A DNA stretch of 64,000 nt from Streptomyces sp. NBC_01268. Lineage in GTDB: Bacteria > Actinomycetota > Actinomycetes > Streptomycetales > Streptomycetaceae. Positions within the stretch are counted from its first letter, which is position 1; the number at the start of each line of letters is the position of its first letter. Both the position numbers and the translations under genes were made by a program. Below the pieces are notes generated by a model. That model did not search any database. It was not told the DNA's origin and saw nothing but the letters and a program-made list of their open reading frames with translations. Below are positions 8,759 to 19,205 of the stretch, one piece after another. The stretch is taken from assembly GCF_036240795.1 (NCBI RefSeq), contig NZ_CP108454.1, forward strand, positions 3,906,001 through 3,970,000. The letters run 5' to 3'.

Positions 8759-9934
8759 ATGACACGACCGCTGCTCAACCGCAGGCTCGCGGAGTTCGGC
8801 ACGACGATCTTCGCCGAGATGTCCGCGCTCGCCACCCGCACCGGCTCGATCAACCTGGGCCAGGGCTTCCCCGACACCGACGGCCCCGAGGAGATCCGCG
8901 AGGCCGCGGTCCGGGCCCTGCGCGAGGGCCACGGCAACCAGTACCCGCCCGGCCCCGGCGTCCCCGAGCTGCGTGCGGCGATCGCCGGGCACCAGCTGCG
9001 TCGCTACGGTTTGGAGTACGACCCCGACAGCGAGGTCCTGGTCACCGCCGGGGCCACCGAGGCGATCGCCGCCGCGCTGCTCGCCCTGGTCGAGCCCGGC
9101 GACGAGGTGATCGCCCTGGAGCCGTACTACGACTCGTACGCCGCCTGCATCGCGATGGCCGGCGGCACCCGCGTGCCGGTCACCCTCCGCCCGCACGACG
9201 GCGCGTTCACCCTCGACCTGGACGAACTGCGCGCCGCGGTCACCGACCGGACCCGGCTGATCCTCCTCAACACCCCGCACAACCCCACCGGCACCGTCCT
9301 CAGCCGCGCCGAGCTCACCGCGATCGCCGAACTCGCCCAGGAGCGCGACCTGCTCGTCGTCACCGACGAGGTGTACGAGCACCTGGTCTTCGACGACGCC
9401 GAGCACGTGCCGATCGCGTCGCTGCCCGGCATGCGCGAGCGGACCGTCACCATCGGCTCGGCCGGCAAGACGTACTCCTTCACCGGCTGGAAGGTCGGCT
9501 GGATCACCGCCACCCCCGAGCTGACGAGCGCCGTCCGCTCCGCCAAGCAGTTCCTGACCTACGTCTCCTCCGGGCCCTTCCAGTACGCCGTCGCCGAGGC
9601 GCTGCGGCTGCCGGACTCCTTCACCGACGGGCTGCGCGCCGAACTCCAGGCCAAGCGGGACCTGCTGACCGAGGGCCTCGCCGCCGCGGGCTTCGGCGTC
9701 CACCGGCCGGCCGGCACGTACTTCGTGACCACCGACATCCGCCCGCTCGGCGAGACCGACGGCTTCGCGTTCTGCCGGGCGCTGCCCGAACGCGCGGGCG
9801 TCGTCGCCATCCCCAACGCGGTCTTCTACGACCACCGCGAGGAGGGCGCGCCCTTCGTCCGCTTCGCGTTCTGCAAGCGCGTCGAGGTCCTCCAGGAGGC
9901 GGTGGACCGGCTGAAGAGGCTGGCGGGCGCCTGA
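8759..9934 (+). CDS. PLP-dependent class I aminotransferase (KAT/DapC-like)
   Basis: 391 residues. The start is the second ATG (8759) because GAGG lies nine bases before it, while the ATG at 8750 has its Shine-Dalgarno directly abutting. PLP lysine is in IGSAGKTYSFTGWKVGW (about residue 240), with NTPHNPTG (about 176) and VVTDEVYEHLVF (about 203). INLGQGFPDTDGP near the N-terminus is typical of the aminotransferase subgroup that includes kynurenine/glutamine transaminase, methionine aminotransferase and N-succinyl-diaminopimelate aminotransferase. The substrate is therefore uncertain. A hairpin at 9966-9994 ends the unit. Confidence 0.9.
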   Translation: MTRPLLNRRLAEFGTTIFAEMSALATRTGSINLGQGFPDTDGPEEIREAAVRALREGHGNQYPPGPGVPELRAAIAGHQLRRYGLEYDPDSEVLVTAGATEAIAAALLALVEPGDEVIALEPYYDSYAACIAMAGGTRVPVTLRPHDGAFTLDLDELRAAVTDRTRLILLNTPHNPTGTVLSRAELTAIAELAQERDLLVVTDEVYEHLVFDDAEHVPIASLPGMRERTVTIGSAGKTYSFTGWKVGWITATPELTSAVRSAKQFLTYVSSGPFQYAVAEALRLPDSFTDGLRAELQAKRDLLTEGLAAAGFGVHRPAGTYFVTTDIRPLGETDGFAFCRALPERAGVVAIPNAVFYDHREEGAPFVRFAFCKRVEVLQEAVDRLKRLAGA

Positions 9935-9965
9935 GGGGCGGTCGACCGGCCCGGATAGGGTCCCC

Positions 9966-9994
9966 CTCGCCCTGACCGAAACGATCAGGGCGAG
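9966..9994 (+). terminator. Hairpin after aminotransferase gene
   Basis: CTCGCCCTGA (9966-9975) and TCAGGGCGAG (9985-9994) form a perfect 10-bp stem with a nine-base loop, 32 bases after the stop. Transcription of the next gene must start after it or read through. Confidence 0.6.
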
Positions 9995-10016
9995 ACGACC
10001 ATGGGGGTACCCGCGC

Positions 10017-11795
10017 ATGTCCGCACCGAAGTCCTCACCCAGCCGCAGAGCGACGCTGCTCGCCTTCGCCGGAGTCGCGGCGGGCGGCGCCCTGCCGCTC
10101 GCCGCGGCGGCACCGGCCGCGGCCGGCCCGATCCCGTCGGCCGAGCCGCCGCTGGTGCCGTCGCCGCTGAACGGCGGGCCCGCGCCGGCGCCCGGCGCCC
10201 GGCTGCCGATGCTGATCGACCCCACCGATCCCTGGCACTTCACCGCGCACCCGGCCGGGGCGCTGACCACCCGCGCGACCGCCGGCGGCCTGGAGGTCTC
10301 GGACTCCAAGGGGGTGCTGGCGACCCTCACGACGGGGGCGAGCACCGTGACCGTGCGCGGGCCCAAGCGCTGGTTCACCGAGCAGAAGCGCACCGTCACG
10401 GACGCCTTCGACCGGACCCTGACCACGGGCGTCACCGGCTGGGGCCAGTCCCCGGACGGCGGCTCCTGGTCCCCCAACAGCAAGGACGACGCGAACGTCG
10501 GGGACTACAAGGTGGAGGCCGGCCGGGGCGTCATCACGCTCGGCACGGCCGGTTCGAGCCGCCATTCCGTCCTCTCCGACAAGAACCTCGGCGACGTCCG
10601 CGCCCGCGCCCGCTTCTCCTTCGACAAGAAGCCCACCGGCGCGCCCCTCTCGCTCGCCCTCACCTTCTCCCTGTCGGCCCTCTCCACCCACTACCGGGCC
10701 CGGCTGATCGTCACCCCGGCCGGGGACGTCCAGCTCACCCTGGAGAAGGCGCTGAACGACGAGGTCACCGTCCTCGCCCCGGCCGTCACGGTCGGCACCG
10801 GCTTCGCGGCCTTCGACCACTGGTGGGTGCAGGTCGAGAAGGCCGGTGACGTGCTGCGCGCCCGCGCCTGGAAGAACGGCGAGACGACCCCCGACTGGCG
10901 CTTCAGCCTGCGCGACCCCAGCCCGGACACCGCCCTCGGCGCCGGAACCGTCGGCGTCCGGGCCCAGGCCGCCACGGGCGCTGCCACCGGCGTGGAGGCC
11001 CGGGTCTACGACTTCCTCGTCGAGGAGGCGACCTGGGTCGACCCGCCCGTCATCACCCACGACACCTGGGTACGGGTGCTCCCGGAGCCCTTCGACGGCT
11101 CCTGGACGCCCGCCGTGGAGCAGCGGGTGCGCGCGTGGGCGGGCGACCTGTCGCCGGACGCGCTGGCGTACGCGGCCATGTTCCTGCCGTCCGCGCCCGC
11201 GGTCACCCGCGTGGTGAACGACGGCGACGGAGTGCCGCGCACCGTGAAGGTGCTGGGCACGTCCCAGTACAGCAAGCCGTCCCCGGACACCGGCGAGCGC
11301 ACGGTCGGCGCCGACTTCCAGGAGTACATGGGGATCTCCTGGGCCTTCCCGGGCTTCCCGACCCGTGCCCCGGAGGCACCGTTCCTGAACTCCCTCGACT
11401 GCTCGGGCTTCGTCCGGATGGTCTACGGCTTCCACATGGGCCTTCCGCTGCTCCACGAGAACGCGGCCCCCGACCACCGCGGTCTGCCGCGCACGTCGAC
11501 GAGGCAGGCGAAGGACGGCCCCGGCGTGATCGTCGCCGACGGCGGCACCGCGGTGCCGCCGCTCGACGGGCTGCGCATCGGCGACACGGTCTTCTTCGAC
11601 TCCGACACGGACCCGGAGGCGGGCGGCCACATCGGCATCTACCTGGGTGAGGACCACCACGGCTACCGGCGCTTCTTCTCCAGCCGCAAGACGCCCAACG
11701 GCCCGACCCTCGCCGACGTCGGCGGCCGGTCGGTCCTGAACGGCACGTCGGACGAGACCTACACCGACAAACTCCGGGTGATCCGCCGCTTCTGA
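10017..11795 (+). CDS. Tat-exported NlpC/P60-type cysteine peptidase
   Basis: 592 residues. The N-terminus SPSRRATLLAFAGVAAGGA with an Ala-rich cleavage region (AAAPAAAG) is a twin-arginine signal. Residues about 100-340 look like a beta-rich lectin/laminin-G-like region (TDAFDRTLTTGVTGWGQ, GTVGVRAQAATG). The C-terminal third (about 430-592) is an NlpC/P60 papain-like domain with catalytic Cys462 in NSLDCSGFVRMVYG and His538 in EAGGHIGIYLG. Such enzymes cut peptidoglycan stem peptides or related amide bonds. Export through Tat implies folding with cofactors or fast folding in the cytoplasm. GGGGG eight bases upstream is the ribosome site. Confidence 0.88.
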   Translation: MSAPKSSPSRRATLLAFAGVAAGGALPLAAAAPAAAGPIPSAEPPLVPSPLNGGPAPAPGARLPMLIDPTDPWHFTAHPAGALTTRATAGGLEVSDSKGVLATLTTGASTVTVRGPKRWFTEQKRTVTDAFDRTLTTGVTGWGQSPDGGSWSPNSKDDANVGDYKVEAGRGVITLGTAGSSRHSVLSDKNLGDVRARARFSFDKKPTGAPLSLALTFSLSALSTHYRARLIVTPAGDVQLTLEKALNDEVTVLAPAVTVGTGFAAFDHWWVQVEKAGDVLRARAWKNGETTPDWRFSLRDPSPDTALGAGTVGVRAQAATGAATGVEARVYDFLVEEATWVDPPVITHDTWVRVLPEPFDGSWTPAVEQRVRAWAGDLSPDALAYAAMFLPSAPAVTRVVNDGDGVPRTVKVLGTSQYSKPSPDTGERTVGADFQEYMGISWAFPGFPTRAPEAPFLNSLDCSGFVRMVYGFHMGLPLLHENAAPDHRGLPRTSTRQAKDGPGVIVADGGTAVPPLDGLRIGDTVFFDSDTDPEAGGHIGIYLGEDHHGYRRFFSSRKTPNGPTLADVGGRSVLNGTSDETYTDKLRVIRRF

Positions 11796-11883
11796 CCCGC
11801 GCGCCCCCTCCGTGCCGCGGTATTCGTCCGGTAAACCGATTTGTCGGGTAACACCGGATTCCCCGCGCGCACGGAGGTGCCCC

Positions 11884-13077
11884 CTGTCCGCCGAAACCCT
11901 CGACCGCCCGGCGTCCGCCCCCCTCGCGGCCTCGGCCGCCCGGCGGGTGCCCCGTTGGCGGGCCTCGCTGCGGCGGGCGGCGCCCGCGCTCGGGCTGTTC
12001 GCGGCCGCCCGGCTGACCGGGACGCTGGTGCTCGCGCTGTGGGCCTGGCACGTGGGGCGGTCGCCGCGGGCGCTGCTCGCGAAGTCCTGGGACTCGGACT
12101 GGTACACGCGGATCGCGGCGCACGGGTACGGGCGCACCCTGTTCTGGCCGGACGGCGGCGCCCAGTCCGACCTGGCGTTCTTCCCCCTGTACCCGGGGCT
12201 CGTGCGGGCCCTCGCGACCGTGCTTCCGGTGGCGTACGGGACGGCGGGGCTGCTGCTGTCCTGGCTCGCGGCCGGGGCGGCGGCCTGGGGGATCTACCTG
12301 GTCACGGAGCGGGTGGCGGGGCGGCCCGCCGCCGTGGTGCTGGTGCTGCTGTGGGCGCTGCTGCCGCACGCGGTCGTGCTGACCATGGCGTACACCGAGC
12401 CCCTGATGACCGCGTTCGCCGCCTGGGCGCTGTACGCCCTGCTGACCCGCCGCTGGCTGCTCGCGGGCTCCCTGGCCGCCCTCGCCGGGCTCTCCCGGCC
12501 CAACGGGGTGGCGGTGGCCGCCGCCGTCCTCGCGGCCGTCGCGGTGGAGCTGTGGCGGCGGCGTGGCCGTGTGGGGTGGCGCCCGTGGGCGGCGGCGGCG
12601 CTCGCACCGGCCGGCTGGCTGTCGTACGTGCTGTGGGTCGGGGCCCGCCGGGGCGACCTGCTGGGCGGCTACTTCGCCGTGCAGGACGGCTGGACCTCGC
12701 GCTTCGACTTCGGGCGGGGCGCGCTGCGCTTCGTCCGGGACATGGTGACGAAGGGCCCGACCCAGTTCGGCTACGTGATGGCGCTGGTGATCACCGCGGT
12801 GGGGGTGCTGCTCTTCGCGCTGCTGGTGCTCGTGGAGCGCCCGCCGCTGCCGGTGCTCGTCTACACGGGCGTGCTGGTGCTGATCACCGTCGGCGGTTCG
12901 GGCTTCTTCGAGTCGAAGCCGCGCTTCCTGCTGCCGGCCTTCCCGCTGCTGCTGCCGGCGGCCCTGGCACTGACGAGAGCCCGGCCACGCGCCGCGATCC
13001 TGGTGGTCGCGGGCCTGGCCGGGCTCTCGTTCGGCTACGGGGTGTACGTGCTCATGCTGGCACGCATGGCCCTGTAG
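11884..13077 (+). CDS. Polytopic glycosyltransferase-like (GT-C mannosyltransferase) membrane protein
   Basis: About 397 residues with roughly ten hydrophobic helices. The luminal SWDSDWYTRIAAHGYG near residue 65 is the DxD-like motif seen in PIG-V/Dol-P-mannosyltransferase-type GT-C enzymes, and FFPLYPGLVR and YTEPLMTAFAAWALY also match that family. It probably glycosylates an extracytoplasmic acceptor from a polyprenyl-phosphate sugar. GGAGG at 11873-11877 is ideally placed for a CTG codon at 11884 (…CTG TCC GCC GAA), so a rare CTG start is proposed. The nearest upstream alternative is GTG at 11812, which lacks a comparable site and would add a Pro/Arg-rich stretch. Confidence 0.78.
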   Translation: MSAETLDRPASAPLAASAARRVPRWRASLRRAAPALGLFAAARLTGTLVLALWAWHVGRSPRALLAKSWDSDWYTRIAAHGYGRTLFWPDGGAQSDLAFFPLYPGLVRALATVLPVAYGTAGLLLSWLAAGAAAWGIYLVTERVAGRPAAVVLVLLWALLPHAVVLTMAYTEPLMTAFAAWALYALLTRRWLLAGSLAALAGLSRPNGVAVAAAVLAAVAVELWRRRGRVGWRPWAAAALAPAGWLSYVLWVGARRGDLLGGYFAVQDGWTSRFDFGRGALRFVRDMVTKGPTQFGYVMALVITAVGVLLFALLVLVERPPLPVLVYTGVLVLITVGGSGFFESKPRFLLPAFPLLLPAALALTRARPRAAILVVAGLAGLSFGYGVYVLMLARMAL

Positions 13078-13094
13078 GAGTCAGGAGCGGCGAC

Positions 13095-13631
13095 TCACTC
13101 GCCGGACTCGCCGGACTCCTTCTCCTCCGGGGTCTCCAGACCGAACTGCTCGACGACCCACTTGTCGAACTCGATCGACGCGCGGACCCAGCTGACGGTG
13201 GAGGACACGAAGTGCTCCAGCGACACGCCGGTGCCGATCAGCATCTGGGCCTCACCGATGAGACGGAGGGTGGCGGAGCCGTCCTCCTCCTCGTGCAGGT
13301 GGGTGTAGACCTTGGGCCACAGGGTGCGCCGGTTCCAGTCGTCGATCGCGTCGAGGACCTTGGCGCGGTCGTCCGCCGAGTGCGGGCGGTCGTAGAACGT
13401 GCGGACGGAGAAGACCTGCTGGTCGTCCTCGCCGCGGAACATGAAGTACGTGCGGAATTCCTCCCACGGCGCCGCGAGGTCACCCTCGTCGTCGACGACG
13501 TACTTCAGCTCCATCTGGTCGAGGAGCTGCTTCACCAGGTCCTGGTCGGGAACGACGGGGCCCGCCGGTCCTGCGGCCTGAGGCTGGGGCTGTCCCCCGA
13601 AATTCGGAATCGAGGACGGGTCGATGCTCAC
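13095..13631 (-). CDS. YbjN domain-containing protein
   Basis: About 178 residues from a GTG at 13631 (MSIDPSSIPNFGG) with AAGGGA seven bases upstream; an ATG at 13661 has GGAGG directly abutting it and is less likely. After a Pro/Gln-rich leader, residues 35-165 show the YbjN fold: LLDQMELKYVVDDEGDL, RTYFMFRGEDDQQVFSVR, VYTHLHEEEDGSATLRL and VSWVRASIEFDKWV. YbjN proteins resemble type III secretion chaperones and are linked to stress or motility in enterobacteria; the actinobacterial role is unknown. It is convergent with the GT-C gene and lies downstream of clpB. Confidence 0.85.
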   Translation of the reverse strand: MSIDPSSIPNFGGQPQPQAAGPAGPVVPDQDLVKQLLDQMELKYVVDDEGDLAAPWEEFRTYFMFRGEDDQQVFSVRTFYDRPHSADDRAKVLDAIDDWNRRTLWPKVYTHLHEEEDGSATLRLIGEAQMLIGTGVSLEHFVSSTVSWVRASIEFDKWVVEQFGLETPEEKESGESGE

Positions 13632-13754
13632 CGGGATTTCCCTTCGTACGGATGTGGCCATCCTCCCTCATGCCGGGCGGGGGGTGGCAAGCCCCCACGG
13701 CGTGGATCAGCTGCAAGCTGATCCGGGCCGCGGGGGACGCCCGGAACGAGCGGC

Positions 13755-16343
<2,589 letters not shown>

Positions 16344-16412
16344 GTGCGGGGTCTCCTCCTGTGAGCTCGACTCGTACTCCTCGTACCGTATGACTCATAC
16401 AGCGTACATAAA

Positions 16413-16433
16413 GTTGAGTCTATTCCGCTCAAG
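16413..16433 (-). promoter_or_regulatory. HAIR operator (HspR site) upstream of clpB
   Basis: GTTGAGT-N7-GCTCAAG matches the HAIR consensus CTTGAGT-N7-ACTCAAG with two mismatches and exact spacing. On the minus strand TTGAGC within it could be the -35 box, with TATGTA 16 bases downstream as -10, so HspR binding would block RNA polymerase. Confidence 0.82.
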
Positions 16434-16470
16434 GTATCGGCAGGGGTCCGCGCGGCGGTAGTTTCCGGGC

Positions 16471-16875
16471 ATGGCGACTGACCCGAGGAACCCCGGCGAC
16501 TCGTATCTCAGCTTCTGGCGCGAGTACCACATGAGCACCCTGACCACCCCCCGGCCGAACGGCACCCCGCACGTCGTGGCGGTGGGCGTCACGTACGACC
16601 CCGAGAACGGGCTGGCGCGGGTGATCACCAACAAGCACAGCCGCAAGGTCGCGAACGTCCTGGCGGCGGGCTCGGACGGCGCGCGGGTGGCCGTCTGCCA
16701 GGTCGACAAGGGGCGCTGGGCCACCCTGGAGGGCATCGCCAGGATCCGCACCGAGGCGGAGGTCGTCGCGGACGCGGTGGACCGCTACGCGGAGCGCTAC
16801 GGCCGGGTGCCGGCCCCGAACCCGGACCGGGTGGTCATCGAGATCACGCTGACCCGCGCGATGGGCCGGGCCTAG
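16471..16875 (+). CDS. PPOX-class (split beta-barrel) FMN/F420-binding protein
   Basis: 134 residues, ATG start, divergent from clpB. It is the compact split-barrel flavoprotein fold: YLSFWREYHMSTLTTPRPNGTPHVVAVGVTYDPE, then NKHSRKVANVLA with the basic phosphate-binding region, and ATLEGIARIRTEAEVVADAVDRY. Proteins of this actinobacterial group are usually annotated as F420-dependent TIGR03618-type reductases or pyridoxamine phosphate oxidase homologues. The cofactor cannot be settled by sight. The gene ends at the hairpin 16901-16935. Confidence 0.82.
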   Translation: MATDPRNPGDSYLSFWREYHMSTLTTPRPNGTPHVVAVGVTYDPENGLARVITNKHSRKVANVLAAGSDGARVAVCQVDKGRWATLEGIARIRTEAEVVADAVDRYAERYGRVPAPNPDRVVIEITLTRAMGRA

Positions 16876-16900
16876 GCACGTCCGGTCCGGAGATGCACAA

Positions 16901-16935
16901 CGGCGCCATCGCGTTTCAGGTCCGCGATGGCGCCG
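16901..16935. terminator. Bidirectional 13-bp hairpin
   Basis: CGGCGCCATCGCG (16901-16913) and CGCGATGGCGCCG (16923-16935) pair perfectly. It separates the plus-strand PPOX gene from the convergent Rieske-like gene and can serve both. Confidence 0.75.
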
Positions 16936-16982
16936 CTGTGTGGGGGAAGTACCTGAGCGATCTACAACGACGGGGGAACCGC

Positions 16983-17303
16983 TCAGGCACTGCGGGGGGT
17001 GGCGGTGATGGTCTCGGGTTCGACCAGCTGGTGGTCCCGCTGGTCGAGATTGACGAAGATCATGCCGTACCGGATGGCACAGCGGACGGGCTGCGGAGCG
17101 CCACGGGGCCGGCGCAGACACCGGTAGGCACGGACGTCCTCGTCCTGCTCCCTGGCGACCACGATCGGTTCTCCGAAGAGGGTGACCATCAACGAGTCGC
17201 CACGGTGGGGGATGGCCGTGACGAGATCGACGAAGTGCCACCCGGACCGGTAGGCCGAAGCCATCTCCCGCCGGAAGGACCGGTCGTCCGGAGGCACGGT
17301 CAT
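16983..17303 (-). CDS. Rieske-fold-like protein with apparently lost histidine ligands
   Basis: 106 residues. The start ATG overlaps the stop of the peptide gene (ATGA), implying translational coupling. The middle resembles the N-terminal Rieske domain of ring-hydroxylating oxygenases: GWHFVDLVTAI, then LFGEPIVVAREQDEDVRAYR, and the terminal RYGMIFVNLDQRD that follows such domains. The expected C-x-H and C-x2-H ligands appear as C-L-R (in YRCLRRPRG) and C-A-I-R (in VRCAIRYG), 13 residues apart, so both histidines seem to be arginine. A classical Rieske 2Fe-2S cluster is then unlikely. The family assignment rests on pattern recognition only; no catalytic domain follows. Confidence 0.6.
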   Translation of the reverse strand: MTVPPDDRSFRREMASAYRSGWHFVDLVTAIPHRGDSLMVTLFGEPIVVAREQDEDVRAYRCLRRPRGAPQPVRCAIRYGMIFVNLDQRDHQLVEPETITATPRSA

Positions 17304-17521
17304 GCGTCCGCGCCCGCCGGGCTGGAGTCCCATACCGGGTCGAGCTGACCGACCGGGGCGAAGTCCCAGACGGGGTCAATCGGTGCCGCGACGACCTTGG
17401 CGGGCGTGCTGTCCCACACCGGGTCGCTGACGGCCAGCGCTCCTACTGCCGCCGCCCCAATGAAGACGGAAGCAAGTATCGAGCGAAGCAGTTTCGTGGA
17501 CATGAGCGGCTTCGACCTCAC
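17300..17521 (-). CDS. Short secreted peptide with three DPVWD repeats
   Basis: 73 residues from a GTG at 17521 (GAGAGG ten bases upstream) or 67 from the ATG at 17503. A basic start (MSTKLLRSIL) and hydrophobic stretch ending VGALA form a signal peptide with a plausible signal-peptidase-I site. The mature part of about 43 residues carries DPVWDSTP, DPVWDFAP and DPVWDSSP separated by eight and four residues. It contains no cysteine. It could be an exported signal, a RiPP precursor or a small wall-associated peptide. The stop overlaps the next start, and the LuxR-type regulator is divergent, so the three genes look like one unit. I do not recognise the family. Confidence 0.72.
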   Translation of the reverse strand: MRSKPLMSTKLLRSILASVFIGAAAVGALAVSDPVWDSTPAKVVAAPIDPVWDFAPVGQLDPVWDSSPAGADA

Positions 17522-17630
17522 TTGATGGTTTCCTCTCCCCCGCGTACAAGACGATGGCTCAGTCTTTGCGCTGGCACCACCGGGGCAATGCATCATGTTC
17601 CTGAAATACAGGATCCTGGGGGGTGTGCAT
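17522..17630. promoter_or_regulatory. Divergent promoter region between LuxR-type gene and DPVWD peptide gene
   Basis: Roughly 110 bases drive both directions. It contains the small inverted repeat CCTGAAATACAGG (about 17600-17612), close to the regulator start, as a possible operator. GGGGGG at 17618-17623 is the ribosome site of the regulator. Confidence 0.45.
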
Positions 17631-18635
17631 ATGCCGCAGAAACTCACAGAACCGACACATCCTCACGGGCATGTCGACCTCTGTGCAGCCGGAACGGACT
17701 TGTACGCAAGTGCGTTGCGGATCGGGCGAATAACCAGGAGTGAGGCAGAAGCCGCACCCTGCCTCATGGACCTCGACCTGCTGCACCCGGATCCGGACGA
17801 TCCGTCCTGGCTGCGGCCCGTCCCGCCGTCCGCCGCTCTCGCCCGGCTCGTCCAGCCGCTGGAGCGTGAGATCCAGGACCGGCGCGCCCTGGCCATGGGC
17901 CTCTCCAGCACGTTCGAGCCTTTCATGGCGATCAGCGCCCAGGACCCCTCGACCACCCACGCCATCACCGTGCTCGAAGGCCTCCACCGCATCGACGCCG
18001 TCCTCGGCCGGGCCACCGCCGAGTGCTCCCAGGAGCTCCTCACCGTCCAACCGGGCGGCGGACGCAGCGAACACACCCTCAACACCGCCCTCAACCGCAT
18101 CCAGCCGCTCCTCGACCGCGGCGTGCGGGTGCGCACCCTCTACCAGCACACCGCCCGCCACAGCCCCGGCATGCAGGTCTACCTCGAACAGGCCGGCATG
18201 GACCGCCTCCAGGTCCGCACCCTGGAGGAGAGCATCGAGCGGCTCATCATCATCGACCGCTCCGTCGCCCTCATCCCCGCCCGCCAGGACCGCCAGGTCG
18301 CCCTGGAACTGCGCCACCCCGGCCTCGTGGAGTACCTGGCGACCGTCTTCGAGCAGTCCTGGGCCCGCGCCACCCCCTTCGGCGAGCAGGTCCCCAACGC
18401 GCAGCGCAGGGACGGCATCAGCGGCGTCCAGCACTCCATCGCCAAGCTGCTCGTCGAGGGCCACGTCGACGAGGCCATCGCCCGCCGCCTCGGCATGAAC
18501 GTACGCACCTGCCGCGCCCACATCGCCAAACTGGCCGCCACCCTCGGCAGCGGCAGCCGCGCCCAGCTGGGCTTCCTCATCGCCCAGTCCGGCATCCTCG
18601 ACGAGCCCGACCCGGGCCCCGAGCAGAACGACTGA
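17631..18635 (+). CDS. LuxR-type transcriptional regulator with TrmB/PLD-like sensor region
   Basis: 334 residues from the ATG at 17631 (GGGGGG seven bases upstream); an ATG at 17595 has no such site. Residues about 105-255 (VLEGLHRIDAVLGRATAECSQ, then ALNRIQPLLDRGVRVRTLYQH and ERLIIIDRSVALIPA) resemble the phospholipase-D-like effector domain of TrmB and related regulators. The C-terminal part (SIAKLLVEGHVDEAIARRLG, RTCRAHIAKLAATLG) is a LuxR/GerE helix-turn-helix. There is no receiver domain. The divergent arrangement suggests that it controls the DPVWD peptide and Rieske-like genes, and the sensor might detect the peptide or a derivative. The last two statements are inference. Confidence 0.85.
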   Translation: MPQKLTEPTHPHGHVDLCAAGTDLYASALRIGRITRSEAEAAPCLMDLDLLHPDPDDPSWLRPVPPSAALARLVQPLEREIQDRRALAMGLSSTFEPFMAISAQDPSTTHAITVLEGLHRIDAVLGRATAECSQELLTVQPGGGRSEHTLNTALNRIQPLLDRGVRVRTLYQHTARHSPGMQVYLEQAGMDRLQVRTLEESIERLIIIDRSVALIPARQDRQVALELRHPGLVEYLATVFEQSWARATPFGEQVPNAQRRDGISGVQHSIAKLLVEGHVDEAIARRLGMNVRTCRAHIAKLAATLGSGSRAQLGFLIAQSGILDEPDPGPEQND

Positions 18636-18680
18636 CGGGAGCCGGCACGTGACCCGGGCCTGCCGGCCTGCCCGGGCACG

Positions 18681-18731
18681 CGAACGCCCGAGGCCCCCTC
18701 CGCCGGAACGGAAGGGGGCCTCGGGCGTTCG
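18681..18731. terminator. Bidirectional perfect 19-bp hairpin
   Basis: CGAACGCCCGAGGCCCCCT (18681-18699) pairs perfectly with 18713-18731 around 13 bases. It lies between the LuxR-type gene and the convergent dnaK operon end, and is the strongest terminator-like stem in this part. Confidence 0.88.
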
Positions 18732-18754
18732 TACGTGCGAGGGGGGCCGCGGGG

Positions 18755-19201
18755 CTACTCGCCGCGCTTGTGGCCCGGCCGCCAGACCACCAGGGCGCTC
18801 GCCTGCTGGACGTCCGTGTACGGCACCAGGTCACGCCGGTACGAGGCGTGGACCTGGGCCTCGCGCTGGCGCATCGCCGCCGCCGCGCCCTCGACCGCGG
18901 TCGACAGCTCGGCGATCCGGCTCTGCAGCGCCGCGACCTGGTTCTCCAGTTCGATGATGCGCTTGATGCCGGCCAGGTTGATGCCCTCGTCCTGCGACAG
19001 CTGCTGCACCTGACGGAGCAGCTCGATGTCGCGGGCCGAGTAGCGCCGCCCACGGCCCGCGGTGCGGTCCGGGGAGACCAGGCCCAGGCGGTCGTACTGG
19101 CGAAGGGTCTGCGGGTGCAGGCCGGACAGCTGGGCCGCCACCGAGATGACGTACACCGGCGTCTCGTCGGTCAGTTCGTACGGGTTGCGGCGGCGGTCCA
19201 T
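18755..19201 (-). CDS. hspR: HspR heat-shock repressor (MerR family)
   Basis: 148 residues. The N-terminal MerR helix-turn-helix (YVISVAAQLSGLHPQTLRQYDRLGLVSPDRTAGRGRRYSARD) is followed by a coiled helix (GIKRIIELENQVAALQSRI) and a C-terminal tail VVWRPGHKRGE. HspR binds HAIR inverted repeats and needs DnaK as co-repressor, giving feedback control of chaperone levels. It is the last gene of the dnaK-grpE-dnaJ-hspR operon, four bases after dnaJ. Two HAIR sites before dnaK and one before clpB are its expected targets within this window. Confidence 0.96.
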   Translation of the reverse strand: MDRRRNPYELTDETPVYVISVAAQLSGLHPQTLRQYDRLGLVSPDRTAGRGRRYSARDIELLRQVQQLSQDEGINLAGIKRIIELENQVAALQSRIAELSTAVEGAAAAMRQREAQVHASYRRDLVPYTDVQQASALVVWRPGHKRGE

Positions 19202-19205
19202 GTCC

